From: Phymatolithon calcareum | Lineage: Eukaryota; Rhodophyta; Florideophyceae; Hapalidiales | Direction of reading: 5' to 3' | Assembly: GCA_977006965.1 (NCBI GenBank) | Contig: OZ345366.1 | Location: 2,809,001-2,873,000 of the forward strand | DNA length: 64,000 bases | Shown: positions 11,461 through 22,412 of the stretch, one piece after another | How the letters are laid out: every line of letters begins with the position of its first letter | Numbering within the stretch: position 1 is the stretch's first letter | Translations under genes and position numbers: made by a program | Notes under the pieces: generated by a model | The model's input: the letters and a program-made list of their open reading frames with translations, nothing else | Databases searched by the model: none | Told to the model about the DNA's origin: nothing

Positions 11461-11996
11461 TGGAAACTTTGGAATCTTTCCAATAACGTTGAAGCCAGGA
11501 AATATTCATGTATTAGGTGATACCCTATCCAAAGTTCCGCACATCTCTTTCAACTCCTTGGAAATTCCCTATTATCGAGTTTGATGCAGTTCTGAACGGT
11601 TACAAAGATGATCAGTTTTTCGGTCCTATCGTGAAAACTCTAGATGGGAAAGAAAATAAAGATCCTGTGAAGAAGGTTCAGGTGGAAAAGTTACTGCCAA
11701 TGTTTCATCGCGATGGTAGACGACTACTGTATCCGGGAAAGCTATGTGTGCCTCGAAATGCGATATCTACCATCCTCCACTTGGCCCATGACTCTAAGAT
11801 AGGAGGTCACTTTGGTTTCGCGAAAACAATATCAAGACTGGAAAAGCACCACTGGAAACACAAAGGAATGGACGTGAAGCGGTATGTTCAAGATTGTGTC
11901 ATCTATCAACAGAAGAAAGATCACGGTAGCAAGAAGATTACTGATCCGACCTCTCTGGAGGTACCCGAAAGACGATGGGGGATCGCTTGCGACTGA
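11461..11996 (+). pseudogene. gypsy integrase N-terminal zinc domain
   Basis: Remains of the RNase H tail (NIHVLGDTLSKVP in a neighbouring frame) run into the integrase HHCC domain, with HLAHDSKIGGHFGFAKT and YVQDCVIYQQ. The second Cys of the CxxC pair is Tyr here, so zinc binding should be impaired. The frame ends at TGA 11994-11996. Confidence 0.8.
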
Positions 11997-12746
11997 CTCT
12001 ATAGTGAACATTCCCAAGACGAAGAATGACTTTGACTGCATTTCTACCTGGGTGGATCGTTTATGAAGAAGAGCTCACTTCATGTCATCCAGAGAGACAG
12101 ATAGCGCAGTCGATGCTGCAAACGCCTTCTTCCATAATGTATTCAAGCACCACGGTTTGCCTGATAGCATCGTCTCTGATCGCGATCCCAAGTTTACTTC
12201 GAAGTTTTGGCGTCGGCTGATGGAGCTCTGTGGTGCCAAGCTCAAGACATCTCTGACTCACAAGCCTCATTCCTGCAAGGTCGGTGACAAGCATTGGATT
12301 AATAAGCGCCTCTTTAAAGACGCTTATTATAAGTCTCAACAATCGGATAATTTGTCCCCTAAACGCTTTGGTCCGTTTCCTGTGAAGAGACTCATCGGGA
12401 AAAATGCTGTCAAACTGGAGTTCCTAAGTCATTTAAGGATTCATGATATGGTGAATGTTCTTCATACAACTCCGTACTTTGACCAGCCTCGTGATATATC
12501 CGCACCGATCCCAGCTGTACCTGATCCTATTCCCGCCGTCGAAGGAGAAGAGTTTATTGTGGATTCGATCCTGAAACATAGGAAGAGAGGGAAAGAATAT
12601 CAGTAATGAAACGAAGTACGAAACATGACGCAGAATGGCGGCCAAGTCAAGACTTCAACGACAAGGATGGAACTGTGATACAAGTGTTCCTGGCATATAT
12701 CAAGGACAACAAGATTATGCTGCATCTCTACGCCGAGGTTGAATAG
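11997..12746 (+). pseudogene. gypsy integrase core and chromodomain-like tail, internally deleted
   Basis: The core begins with VNIPKTKNDFDCISTWVDRL (11999-12064), shifts frame, and continues AFFHNVFKHHGLPDSIVSDRDPKFTSKFWRRL (about 12121-12225), including the second catalytic Asp. It then jumps at THKP|HSCKVGDKHW straight to the C-terminal region (LSPKRFGPFPVKRLIGKNAV). The stretch that should hold the catalytic Glu and about a hundred residues after it is missing. The C-terminus reads EEFIVDSILKHRKRGKEYQ and, after a stop at 12604-12606, EWRPSQDFNDKDGT, a chromodomain-like end, finishing at 12744-12746. It cannot integrate by itself. Confidence 0.8.
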
Positions 12747-12774
12747 CGGCGACTTCATTGACGAGGACGTCATC

Positions 12775-12790
12775 AGGAGGAGGTGGGGAA
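12775..12790 (+). other. polypurine tract
   Basis: AGGAGGAGGTGGGGAA ends three bases before the 3' LTR. It is the expected primer for plus-strand DNA synthesis. Confidence 0.75.
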
Positions 12791-12793
12791 TAG

Positions 12794-13171
12794 TGTAACA
12801 AGGCAATGCATGTAGCGCGTAAGTAGTGACAGCTTTGCTAGCTGTCAGCATGCACGTCTAGATGCTCCTGGAAGAATGCGAGAAATATCCAGAATATTCG
12901 AGCACATGTACTATTTGACGAATGCATTGCTGTAAGGAAATTTCTGGAGCTCTCTAGATAATTCGTATTTTAGGGTTTTATGATATTTGTAAGTTACGTG
13001 TAAGTAATTCAATGCCTATATAGGGCATACTCTAGTTCCGACTAGCGGACTGGAGCCAAGCACAAATCCAACCAAGTCAAGTGAGGTAAAGTCAACAAAA
13101 CTCTACTAAGCTCATCTTATCACTACTGATACTGTGCCTGTCAACGCTAAGCTCGATCAACATCCGTTTCA
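12794..13171 (+). repeat. 3' LTR
   Basis: 378 bp, TG...CA, about 98% identical to 7742-8119 by hand comparison. Confidence 0.95.
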
Positions 13172-13176
13172 ATACG
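13172..13176 (+). repeat. target-site duplication, right (ATACG)
   Basis: ATACG directly follows the 3' LTR and matches 7737-7741. Confidence 0.9.
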
Positions 13177-13418
13177 GTTTAGATGTAAATCAGTGTCACA
13201 ATAGTTTCTAAAGTCCAACACGCCACCTTCCGCTCGACAATAACTGCCATTGGTAACGATCAAGTCTCGTTTCTTTTCCAAATCGTCCTGCGCTCGATCT
13301 AAGGATTTGCCGGGTGAGGTGAAGCAAGGACATAAGGGACCAGCTCCTTAGTCGTAACGGTTATCGTGAGCGCGAAAGGTCGGGAGAAAATCTGAGCAAA
13401 TACCAGATAGCGATATAC
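13177..13418. other. no recognised gene
   Basis: A short unassigned spacer between the LTR element and the inverted non-LTR fragment. Nothing recognisable is seen. Confidence 0.35.
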
Positions 13419-13720
13419 GTTGATTTATTTTAAAAGCACCCAAGAACTCCTAACTTACCGCATTCTTTTTTGCAAACATTTCCTTGATTCGAGTTTCTTT
13501 CCATACATGTTAGAGTTCGAGCTGGTCTTTTGCATTCATGTTCAGTCTCTTTGCCCATCATCTTAGACCCGAGGAAACTTTCCGCAAGCTACAGCAGATG
13601 CGCTGGTAACTTTTAAATAAAAATCTACGTTTCTTAGACCCGAGGATGCGTTGGAGTGCAATAAGTTCAATTTCAGCACCAGTGGTGGAGTCATTTTGAT
13701 TGCGCTGCCAAGTTACTTGC
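13419..13720 (-). mobile_element. inverted 3' fragment of the non-LTR element
   Basis: On the minus strand AEIELIALQRILGSKK matches the C-terminus of the 1602-3389 RT (AVIELVALQRILSSSK). Further on it reads EHECKRPARTL against EYECKRLTGAL, and it ends with the shared tail GCTTTTAAAATAAATCAAC (complement of 13419-13440). It is a severely 5'-truncated, frame-broken relative. Confidence 0.7.
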
Positions 13721-14630
13721 TCGCAATTGCAATTTTGGGGGATTGCTTCATGGATTGAGAATTCCTTCGGGATTACAATCCGGGATTGCAAATGAAAAGG
13801 AGCCCCCTGAATTGCAAATGGAGTTGCACGACGTGCTTGTACTTGTTATTGGAGATTCACAATGGGGAAGTCATGAGCACAGCATTGTTTGAGCCCAAAT
13901 AAATGTTAGCAAAATGCTGCCATGCTCCCCCAGTGATACCCTGCACCGTGAAATAAGCATTTTATTTTCTCCCTTCTGTCGAAATTGCGTTCCGGCATCA
14001 GAGTTCTGCTGTTTCAATAAAAAGAGCTGCTTACCGTCTTGAGAAAGGTCTATTAGGATGGATGGGTGGCATAGAGGCCTTGTTTTTCCACGGCCATTAC
14101 AGCCCTCATGAGCTTACACCTAGTGCTTTCGACCTCGCAAGCCTCAATAGTTAGGGTTAGTTGTAGAATGATAAGACCGCTTTGATAGTATATGACGGGC
14201 TTTCGCCGCCGGCCTTGAGTAAACGGGGCAACCCGTGTTTGGTCCAGATCGATCGTTCTCCGTTCCAACCGTCGCGTTCCTTTCGCCCCATGTAAGGCCT
14301 CGCGTACGACCTCGACTCTGCGCCGTCGGCCAAGCCTCGGTCCTCGGACCTTCGCCCCCGTGTTTGCGTGCGGATGTTAGTGTCCTCTTGCGATTGGAAC
14401 CAAAGTCCATGCCTGTGTTGTTGAATGATCTTCCACTCGCCTCCATCGGGAGAGCCTTGCACGGCCGTTCCGGCCAACATTTCCCGGACTACTCCGTGGC
14501 GAAGATCAGCCGATCTGCGCCACCAAAAGGGGTCTCCCTACCTAGAACGGTTCGCCCCGCCGGAGGGCGCGTAGTGCAAAGAGACGAGCACATAAAGCCC
14601 ACGGAGAAAGGGCGGAGGAGGCCGAACGTT
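13721..14630. other. no recognised gene; possible leader of the next gypsy element
   Basis: 13.7-14.1 kb is AT-rich with no coding signal. From about 14.2 kb composition turns GC-rich, like the gypsy relic that follows, so the boundary of that element probably lies near here. I could not find an LTR pair. Confidence 0.35.
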
Positions 14631-14639
14631 CACTGACGG

Positions 14640-15501
14640 GCAAGGACCCCAAGTACCGCGGCCTCAAGGGGCTCAAGGGCTCTCACGTTAGCTTTAATGT
14701 TGCTCTCTGTTATCGGCGCTACCGCCTTTTGAACACCAGCCAGCATTCCGGGACCAAGGTGTCGGCCATGATTGGTCAGTTCCAGAGGCTCGCACGCCAC
14801 ACTATGGAGAGCCACACTTTTCCGGGTGAGCGACCTTTCGAAGTCCTCCAATTTCTCTCCGCGTTTAAGACCGCGTGCGATGACAACGATATCCCCGAAG
14901 GTGCCGCAGTCCGCCTGATGTCGAAGTACTTGACCGGGGTGACCAGGCGACAATTCGACTCGTACAGCACCCTTGCCAGTTTGCGCCTTAAAGGATTCTC
15001 CTCGTATGCAGAGGCGGTCCAGCACATTCTCAAGGCGTTGCAACCGATGAGGTTATTATCGCTGCCGTGACGGAGTTTGAGAGACTATCGCAGAAGGACA
15101 AGAAGAATGAGCGAGTATTTAGATTACATCTCCGTGACTCTGATCGCCAATGCGGGAACGTGTTATCGGAGAAACAGCTAATTACTCGGTTCATCCTCGG
15201 GACGCATGCAGACATCTGGCCGGTTATCCTTGTCAACAAGGCGCTATGGGGAAGAGCGTCTTTCGAAGAATTAGACAGGCGGGCGCAGGCCCTTGGTGAC
15301 TCACATCGCGTCCTCCTGGGAAAACGCACGCGGCCTGGCCAGGCCATGGCGATTTGGCCTGAAGAGGAGCTAGCCCACTCTCAATCGAACTATGGAGAAC
15401 CCCGTGAGCAAGGGCCCGACCAGCGGGTGTTCGCTATTGAGCAGACGCCACGACACGATTGCTGCTTTGATGATCCGTCCGTCGATACTCGGTACGACTA
15501 A
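14640..15501 (+). pseudogene. chromovirus Gag remains
   Basis: Two overlapping frames (to 15070, then from 15067) give a helical Gag-like protein: FPGERPFEVLQFLSAFKTAC, a YLTGVTRRQFDSY segment, then NVLSEKQLITRFILGTHADI and SFEELDRRAQALGDSHR. The capsid-type helices and the place upstream of a protease support Gag. No zinc knuckle is seen before the frame breaks at 15499-15501. Confidence 0.55.
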
Positions 15502-15929
15502 GCGTTCCCGCCGGGTTTCCATGAAGGTCATTTGGTCAACCGGAACGCTAACCCGCCCAGGTTCAGACAATCGCAACGTAAAGGTGCACGAGACCGTCTT
15601 CCGGTCCTTGTCGCACAGATTAAGTCGGACACCGACGCCCGCAGTGCCCTCATCGGGACCGTCCGGCTCAAGACCCGAACCTCTCCGTCCTCCGGGCTGA
15701 GAACTTTCAGTTACTGCAACCGCACCAGCAGCAGGAGATGCGCCGAATGAGCGCTGTAACATCGATGACTGCGAGGCTAGAGAGGGTTGGAGACGTGATG
15801 GTTGCGATTCCGAACGAAACAGGCCCAATTGTCCCCCAGGAGATCTGCACCAAGTACAGCCCCCGGCACAAGGAGTCTGCATGGTGGAGCCCGAACAAGG
15901 GCGTCTACCGGCCGAGATTTCGGAATCAA

Positions 15930-16220
15930 ACTTGGATGATCGACTCCGGTTATCCTGTATCGACGGTTTGACTTCCGAGCTAGCTGTCCGCCTCGCAGTA
16001 CCTTCTGTCTCACGTGTGGTTCCTGTTGGCACACAACTACAAGTTAGACGCCTCCATAGGGCCGGATTCGCGGTCCTTACGACCAATGCCAAATCACCGC
16101 CTGGATACGATGGGGATTGTGACCGTAACAGTCAAAGTCGCTTCGTACTCTTTGCGCGAATCATTCATTGTCGTGCGGCAACTCGGGGCCGATTTACGAT
16201 CAGTCGCCGCCCCCAAATGA
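15930..16220 (+). pseudogene. chromovirus aspartic protease remains
   Basis: MIDSGYPVSTV (15937-15969) carries the D-S-G active-site triad of a retropepsin, followed at once by a stop. In another frame MGIVTVTVKVASYSLRESF and IVVRQLGADL (about 16110-16195) match the later beta strands. It is broken by at least two frame changes. Confidence 0.55.
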
Positions 16221-16649
16221 TCCCAAGCGACCGGTCAATGACAGAGACCCCACTGGAAAGAACCGGCTCATCGACTTGGGCAAAATGGTCGAGTAGCACG
16301 AAGAACGGTTATCCAGGCCGGAACCAAAGCTACTGCTTAGGTCGTGTGCGGCGCCTATGGTACCAAAGTCCATGCTCCGGCTCCGCATTTGTAATTCAAG
16401 AAGCGGGTTAGTGTGGCCAACGGTCTAGTTGGCATTAGACCGCTCGTTTCTTTCCGGATCTTGATCGCCAACTTTTCGGCCGCGGATGTGACACTCGCAA
16501 AACACGAAGTCTTGGCCATGACACTACCGGCCACGAAAAAATATTCACGGTCAATATTGACGCTCGGCGACCGGACTTCGCAGTGCCTGCGCGTTCTGGC
16601 CTCGCACAGGCCAGATTCGCGGCACGGGTCCCTGAGTCGCCCGTCGTGC

Positions 16650-17560
16650 GCGAACGCGTGACGGTGGATGATTTTAACTTTGACCACCTGTCGGAAGATG
16701 AACAATGCCAGCTCCGCGACATGCTCCGTGTGTTTTCGAGGACATGTGGCAGGGCCATCAAGGAACTGTGAAGGTCACCGAACACCGAATCGATCTTGAG
16801 GCGGCCGCTCGACCCGTGGGTTCGCCCCCCCACTGCGTAAGGCATAAGGCCCGAGAGGTCGAAAAGACCGCAGTGGAGGAAATTTTGCGCTTGGATGCTA
16901 TCGAGCCCGCATCGTTGGAGTCGTCCTCCCTGGATGTCATTGGTGGTGTTTCTGCGTGGATTACAGGCGCTTTAACGCCCTCTCCATGAAGGACTCGTAT
17001 CCTCTACCGCGTATAGATGAGTTCATGGACTCCCTGGACGACGCTAAGTTCTTCACGACTCTGGACTCCAAGTGAGGGTTCTGGCAGATCCCTATTCGCG
17101 CCGAAGACCGCGATAAAACGACATTTACCTCTCACAGCGGGAACCTTCCGGGTCAAGAAGATGGCCTTCGTCCTGAAAAACGCCACCGTCACGTTCTAAA
17201 GAACTATTGACATCATTCTTGCTCGGTTTAAATGGCAGTCTTGCCTGGTGTACATCGACGACAGCATTATCTTTTCGTCTTCGTCCGACGACCTCTTACG
17301 ACACGTCAAGGAGATTCTGTGCGCGTTGAAGGTGGTTGGCCTCTCACTTAAGTTAAAGAAGTGAACATTCTTTGACCCCTCGGTGAACTACTTGGGCCAC
17401 ACGATCCGGCTAGGCCTTCTTCACGTGGCAAACCGCAACACCGACGCCATCCAAGGGTTCAAAGCCCCGACGACCAAGACGGAGCTCCGCTCCTTCCTTG
17501 GACTTTCCAACGTCTACCGACGGTTTATCCTGAACTTTGCGCGTGTAGCAGCACCGCTCA
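16650..17560 (+). pseudogene. chromovirus reverse transcriptase remains
   Basis: Fragments read in order: HRIDLEAAARPV, CVDYRRFNALSMKDSYPLPR (about 16953-17012), FFTTLDSK followed by a TGA, then GFWQIPIRAEDRDKTTF. After a shift come KKMAFVLKNATVTF with a TAA, then LVYIDDSIIFSSS (about 17248-17286, YIDD as catalytic pair). VNYLGHTIRLG and SFLGLSNVYRRFILNF close the thumb and connection. Four stops or shifts interrupt it. Confidence 0.8.
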
Positions 17561-18156
17561 ACGAGCTCCTAAAGAAGGAACAGGGTCCCAGGGTCCCCGT
17601 GCTTGACGATTGCCGCTTGGCCCGGTTTAGCCTCCTGAAGAATGCATTGGCTTCGCCGCCCGTTTTGTGGTGGCCCCTCTGGAGCTTGCGCTACTCAGTC
17701 GACACAGATGCCCATGACCAGCAGACTGGCTGTGTGCTCTTTCAAACGCACGAAGACGGTAAGCGATACCGGCTTGGCCTCTAGAGTTGACAGCTCCGAC
17801 CGACAGAGAAAATTACTCTGCTGGCGAGAAGGAATGCTTGGCGTGCAAATTCTCCAACCGTACCTGCAAATGGAGGAGTTCTATATTTTTACCTATCACA
17901 TGCGCTTCGCTGGATTTTCATCTTCGCCGATGGGTCAAATCGCCTCGCACGTTGGCGTCTCATCTTGATGGGGCATCGCTTCAAGGCGCATTACAAGAAA
18001 GGCTCCGAGAACGCGATAGCCGACTCAATATCGCGCCTACTCACGTACGGCTACTGTCCCTTCGGACCGGAACTGGACATACCTTGCCTAGCAGTTGAAA
18101 GCGCGCTCGGCCAAGGGCACACGTGCGATCGGACGGAGCAAGTCGACTTCGATTGA
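17561..18156 (+). pseudogene. chromovirus RNase H remains
   Basis: LRYSVDTDAHDQQTGCVLF carries the first catalytic Asp (about 17690-17748). NYSAGEKECLACKFS carries the Glu in another frame. ADGSNRLARW and GSENAIADSISRLL (18003-18043) form the C-terminus. The pieces lie in three frames. Confidence 0.7.
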
Positions 18157-19090
18157 GTGGCGGACTTCTCCTCCTTCGCAGATGACTTGGCCCCACCAAC
18201 AATGCCGGCTGCGGCTGTCGTAGAAGCAGCGGACCACAGCCCCATCTCGATTGAAGAGTACATCGAGGACCAGTCTGCCAACCCCTGGTCTTGCGCACTC
18301 GGAGCTAAGGTCGACGACGGCTGGTCGGCTTGGTTCAAGCGTGATGACCGTGACCTTCTTCTTCGTGTCTCACCCATTGACCTTTCACATCAGGTTGTTG
18401 TTCCCCCGGCCTTGAGGCCTCGTGTGCTGCACTTGGCCAATTACCCAAGGCTTGCCGGCCATCTGGGTACGGCACGATTGTACTAGACGTGGCGCCGAGA
18501 GTTTTACTGGCCGTCTATGGCCATTGACGTTGTACGCAGTGTGCGATCCTGCACCTCTTGCGCAAAAAAAAGCGCGTGAAGCTCCTTCCCCACAGCCAAT
18601 GGCTGAAGCTGTTCCTCGCAACTCAGCCCCCGGAGTTTGTTTCTATCGACGTCCTCGGTCTGTTCTGCAAGACCAAGGACGGTCGCAAGAACTTTTTCCT
18701 CATCACGGACCGGTATTCAAAGCTCACACGAGCAGGCCCGCTCAAGTCCGCAACGGCTCACGCAATGGCCTTGGACTTTTTTAACCCCTCGGTATTCGCT
18801 TTCGGACTGCTTGTTTATCTCTCGGCGGAAATCGGCCAGCAATTCGCGTCCAAACGCATTCAGGCCGCGTGCCTGACCCTAGGAATTCGGAACCTGTTCT
18901 CCGCGACGTATCAACCGCAGACTAACGGCTAAGCGGAACGCTACAACCGCACTATACCCGCGGCCTTGCTTGCCTACGTAGAAGAGGACCTTGACGACTG
19001 GGATCGCTTCGCGGGCGGGCTGTCGTACGGATACAATACCGTGGTCCACAGTGCCACAGGGTTCAGTCCCCATGAGCTCACGGTTTGTTG
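18157..19090 (+). pseudogene. chromovirus integrase remains
   Basis: The zinc domain reads RVLHLANYPRLAGHLGTARLY and, past a TAG, VRSVRSCTSCAQKK. The core has VSIDVLGLFCKTKDGRKNFF with the first Asp and LITDRYSKLTRA. Where the second Asp should stand in an SDNG/SDRG motif it reads YLSAEIGQQF. YQPQTNG, a TAA, then AERYNRT carries the catalytic Glu. The sequence continues YNTVVHSATGFSPHEL. Confidence 0.75.
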
Positions 19091-19439
19091 ACGACATGTG
19101 CACCTTAGCCGGTGAACCCCATCCCCGCCTGCGACGAGAAAATGTTTTGCGCGCCTCAAGGCCATCATGGCCACTGTGGACATAAATATCCGTCGCGCAC
19201 AAGCTCGGTACAAAGCCAACTTCAGCAAGGCTGGCGGCGAAGAACATCATCATCATCAGCGCCTCGGGCGTTAACGACACCGTCTCCCGCAAATGCGGGG
19301 TCCTTGCACCGACTCCGCCCGACGGGATTCCGCTGGATGCCGACGACCGCACCGTAGAGGATCATCAACGTGAAGAGCTCCCCGGGGTGTTGCGGTCAGG
19401 GCCCCACTGACCAAAGAACTGAAAGCGTCGCAGGCGGGA

Positions 19440-19640
19440 GAAAATTCCGATCGTGACGAGTATGTCACTGATCGCTTTATCGCTTACGATCCGGCTTTGA
19501 ACTAGATGCGGATACGTTGGTTAGGGCACGCTCCGCAACACGACACTTGGCAACGTCCCGACGGCCTCTCCTTGCATACGTTGCTCTCCTATTTCCGAAA
19601 GCGTAAAGGGGGAATCTCGGATGCCCTTCCGGAACACTTG
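19440..19640 (+). pseudogene. chromodomain of the gypsy relic
   Basis: YVTDRFIAYDPALN, a TAG, then MRIRWLGHAPQHDTWQRPDG gives the strand-and-Trp pattern of a chromodomain (VRWLGY...TWEP), and a helix LHTLLSYFRKRK follows. Chromodomains on integrases steer insertion to marked chromatin. Confidence 0.65.
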
Positions 19641-19700
19641 CGCGACAGCACGCGAAAGTAAACGAGCCCGCTGGACCTCTTTTTTCGTCCCCACAGGGAC

Positions 19701-21070
19701 TCTCTCGAGAGATCCTGCCTTTTTCATAAGAAGGGGAGGGTCGAGCTGCTCTGTTTCTTCCAATTCTATTGTCCTTGCATTTCGAAATCTTGCTGGTCAC
19801 AATTGCCACCTCCGCGGGGCCCTTAAATTCAATTCATTTTACAAATGACTCGATTTGTTCGTTTTTCGACTTTATGTATCTTTTTTTTGGAAATATTGTA
19901 ACCTAGAGATATGTTTAACTGATATTTACCTAACCCCACCACAAGTCCGAATATTGAAAGTTTATAGATTAACAATAAAGTTGCTTATCACAAAAAAATG
20001 AGTCATTCCTCAATGATGAGAGTGAAAATCTGCAAAATGACGTCAATACAATAGACGGGCAGAACGTATGGGACTGATTGTATGTCTTTGGAACTCGTAA
20101 TGCGGAACTTCAGAGAAAATGGGCGAGACTTCTACGCCGAGACGAAACCTTGGCGCTTCCTCTCCTTTGACCCAAATATACGTTAGAAATGCGTACATGA
20201 ACATTTCTTCAGGAGCGGATTATGCGGAGCCTTCTTCCATGAAGATACAGCGAAGAACGGTATGGAAAAGTTGTTCAAAATTCTCATCATCCGTGTGTAA
20301 ACACGCTCAGATCTGAGCACGACATTAGGAAGCGACTCATTTTTCATGAATGTACGATAACGATCTAGGTAGCGAAAAGGGGTCTCAACTGTGAGAGTGC
20401 GTTTATTGGGCACAGTGTCCCTTGAAGGGCAACAGGGAAGAATCGCTAATACTAGTGCTTTTTGTAACTTAACAGGAATTGACGAAGGTTGTAACTTGAC
20501 AGGAACTGACTAACTTGTAGACAGATGTTGCGTCTCGGCTGGGGAGAAATTTCAGATTCGTGCATATGGAGGGAAAACGTTGAGTATTTCCGCCTTCTAA
20601 AATTATTCCCGAAGCAGCTGGCTTGGACCAACTTGAGGAGGTGACAGATAAACAGTTGATTTCGACAGTGCGTAATGTTGTAGGGAAACTGGAAATCCAA
20701 TGGACTTGATTTGCGTCATGCAAGGTGAACGGAGGTGCATCTTCAGACTTCTTGCATGAAAAAAATCTTAGAAGGTTGGTGGAAGGGAACGAAAACTTGA
20801 AGTCCTAGCGGTGTGTGCACATTCACAGGCTAGGATCAGCCATGGTCTGAACTATGCACTGTCTTCGCCTTGTCCCGAGAGGTCCACGCCTCAGAGGGTA
20901 AGGCACACTAGCATGAACAAGAACCTTGATGAGGCGCTAGGGCTCTCGATTTTCGAGTCCAATCTTGTTCTTTTGCCTGTGAAAACAACTACACTCGAGA
21001 AGGGCGCTTAGCGTGCAGAAATCTTTTGGGGTTAGCTTCTTCTTTTCCAGAAGTCGCTTGAAAACTGGTG
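19701..21070. other. no recognised gene
   Basis: AT-rich with short frames only on both strands (for example 20452-20700 minus and 20811-21011 plus). No motif, RNA gene or repeat stands out. Confidence 0.35.
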
Positions 21071-21076
21071 CTCGTT

Positions 21077-22060
21077 CTAGATCGTTTTCGCACGTAGAGG
21101 CAGACGGTTAAGATACCAGAGCGTGGCTTCGTGCTGCGCAGACCTTGAATGTTCGTATGATACGAGACCGGGAGGAAAGCGCCTGTGAGCAGCTGCAGGG
21201 CTCAGGTTTCTGAATGCCTTGGAAGGCGGAGGGGACGAAAGGCGAGATGAGAGGTGATGAAGATAGACATTCCCATGCACTTCGCCAGTGCGTAGCGAGT
21301 GCACTATTTTGTGGTGCCTTATGCCGAAGGTAAGCGTTCGGAACTTTTTCAGAAGGGTGAGTCGGCGGCAGGAGCGGCGACCGTCGATGGACAACATACA
21401 TGAAAGTAAACGAGCTCGCGGCAGCAGTTACACTCGAATTTGAAACCCCAAAATCCAGGAAAGAGCTGAACATTCCAATTTGGAAACTCCCCTAATCACT
21501 TCCCCTTCCATTGGTGTCAGATAGAGAAGAGAGTCCATGGGCGAATACACGAACATATAGACCACAGAGCGGCGAGCTTGCATAGAAATTGTAGGGGTGA
21601 GAGAACCCTGCGAAGGTGATGAAGAGCGTTTCGTGCCTTATCGGCCCGTTCGGCCAGCTTTTCAACGGTCACACCATGGCGTGAAAGGGAAATTCCAAGC
21701 TATCCAGCGGACTCTTGCATAGGGATCTGCGACTCTGCAAGAAGGAGAGGTGCTGAAGACGGGTCACGCAGAGCACAGGACTTGAGGGGAGCCCAAGTCA
21801 TTTCATAATCAACAGCCCATTGCGAGCATTGAGCAAAGAGGCGTCCTAGAACTGACCACTCCCTTGCTATGAGTAGAACATCATCTGCGACTGCCGACCC
21901 GTTCCCGCGAGGAATGGCCTTGAGGGACTCAAGAAGAGGGTCCAAGAATAGGTTGTACAACCATACACTGAGGGGATCACCTTGAAAAACACCGTTTGAA
22001 AGCTTTCTGTTGTTCAGGATTTCTCATTCGAAAGCTCGAAGTGTTCACTCTCCACCGGAT
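21077..22060 (-). pseudogene. non-LTR reverse transcriptase relic, inverted
   Basis: On the minus strand GVFQGDPLSVWLYNLFLDPL (about 22010-21930) is the GVPQGxPLSP block. It is followed by GSAVADDVLLIAREW with an ADD catalytic pair (about 21905-21870) and CSQWAVDYEMTWAPLKSCAL. After a frameshift, LGISLSRHGVTVEKLAERAD (about 21705-21640) gives the LG block and following helix. Beyond about 21500 it decays. It differs clearly from the 1602-3389 RT, so it is a second non-LTR family or clade. Confidence 0.75.
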
Positions 22061-22412
22061 GATTCGGGATTGGAAGAAGTACACTTGGCTGATGGCACCT
22101 GTGTCGCGAAATTTCAGTTTCGAGCTTATTATTGAGACCGGCTAGGTGCTACATATAAATACACTCTAAACTGTTCATACAATCACCATCTTCACGGCCC
22201 TTTTCGAAACCCATTGCAAACTGGGCCGCAATTGGTGAATCTATGTCAGGGTTTGTATTGGAAACTTGGGAATGTCCTTGATCTGCGATACTGGCGACAT
22301 CTTGCCCGGTGGTATCGGATCTGAACGAAGTCGTTCTGTCCACGCCAATAGAAGGCGACGGCAATTCAAGGACCCTTCAATCGTAAAAAGCTTGATTCTC
22401 TCGGACGCTTTG

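Larger units (their letters stand above)
7742..13171 (+). mobile_element. Ty3/gypsy LTR retrotransposon, complete ends, coding region dead
   Basis: A 5,430-bp element bounded by two 378-bp LTRs that start TG and end CA, flanked by the 5-bp duplication ATACG. A primer-binding site follows the 5' LTR and a polypurine tract precedes the 3' LTR. The order inside is gag, protease, RT, RNase H, integrase, then a chromodomain-like tail, which is Ty3/gypsy order. Gag, protease and RT share one frame, separated by stops at 9933 and 10023. RNase H and integrase are shifted, and the integrase core is deleted in part. The LTRs differ at only 7 positions by my reading, so insertion looks recent although the proteins are dead. 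It was therefore probably mobilised by proteins from another copy. Confidence 0.95.
14631..19700 (+). mobile_element. chromoviral Ty3/gypsy relic without recognisable LTRs
   Basis: A full gag-protease-RT-RNase H-integrase-chromodomain order can be traced through many stops and frame changes. It is unrelated at sequence level to the 7.7-13.2 kb element and is distinctly GC-rich. Several in-frame stops sit where a Trp or Gln codon is expected, for example AAG-TGA before GFWQIP and TTC-TAA before RTID. These fit C:G to T:A transitions. I find no direct terminal repeats, so the ends are approximate. Confidence 0.8.
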
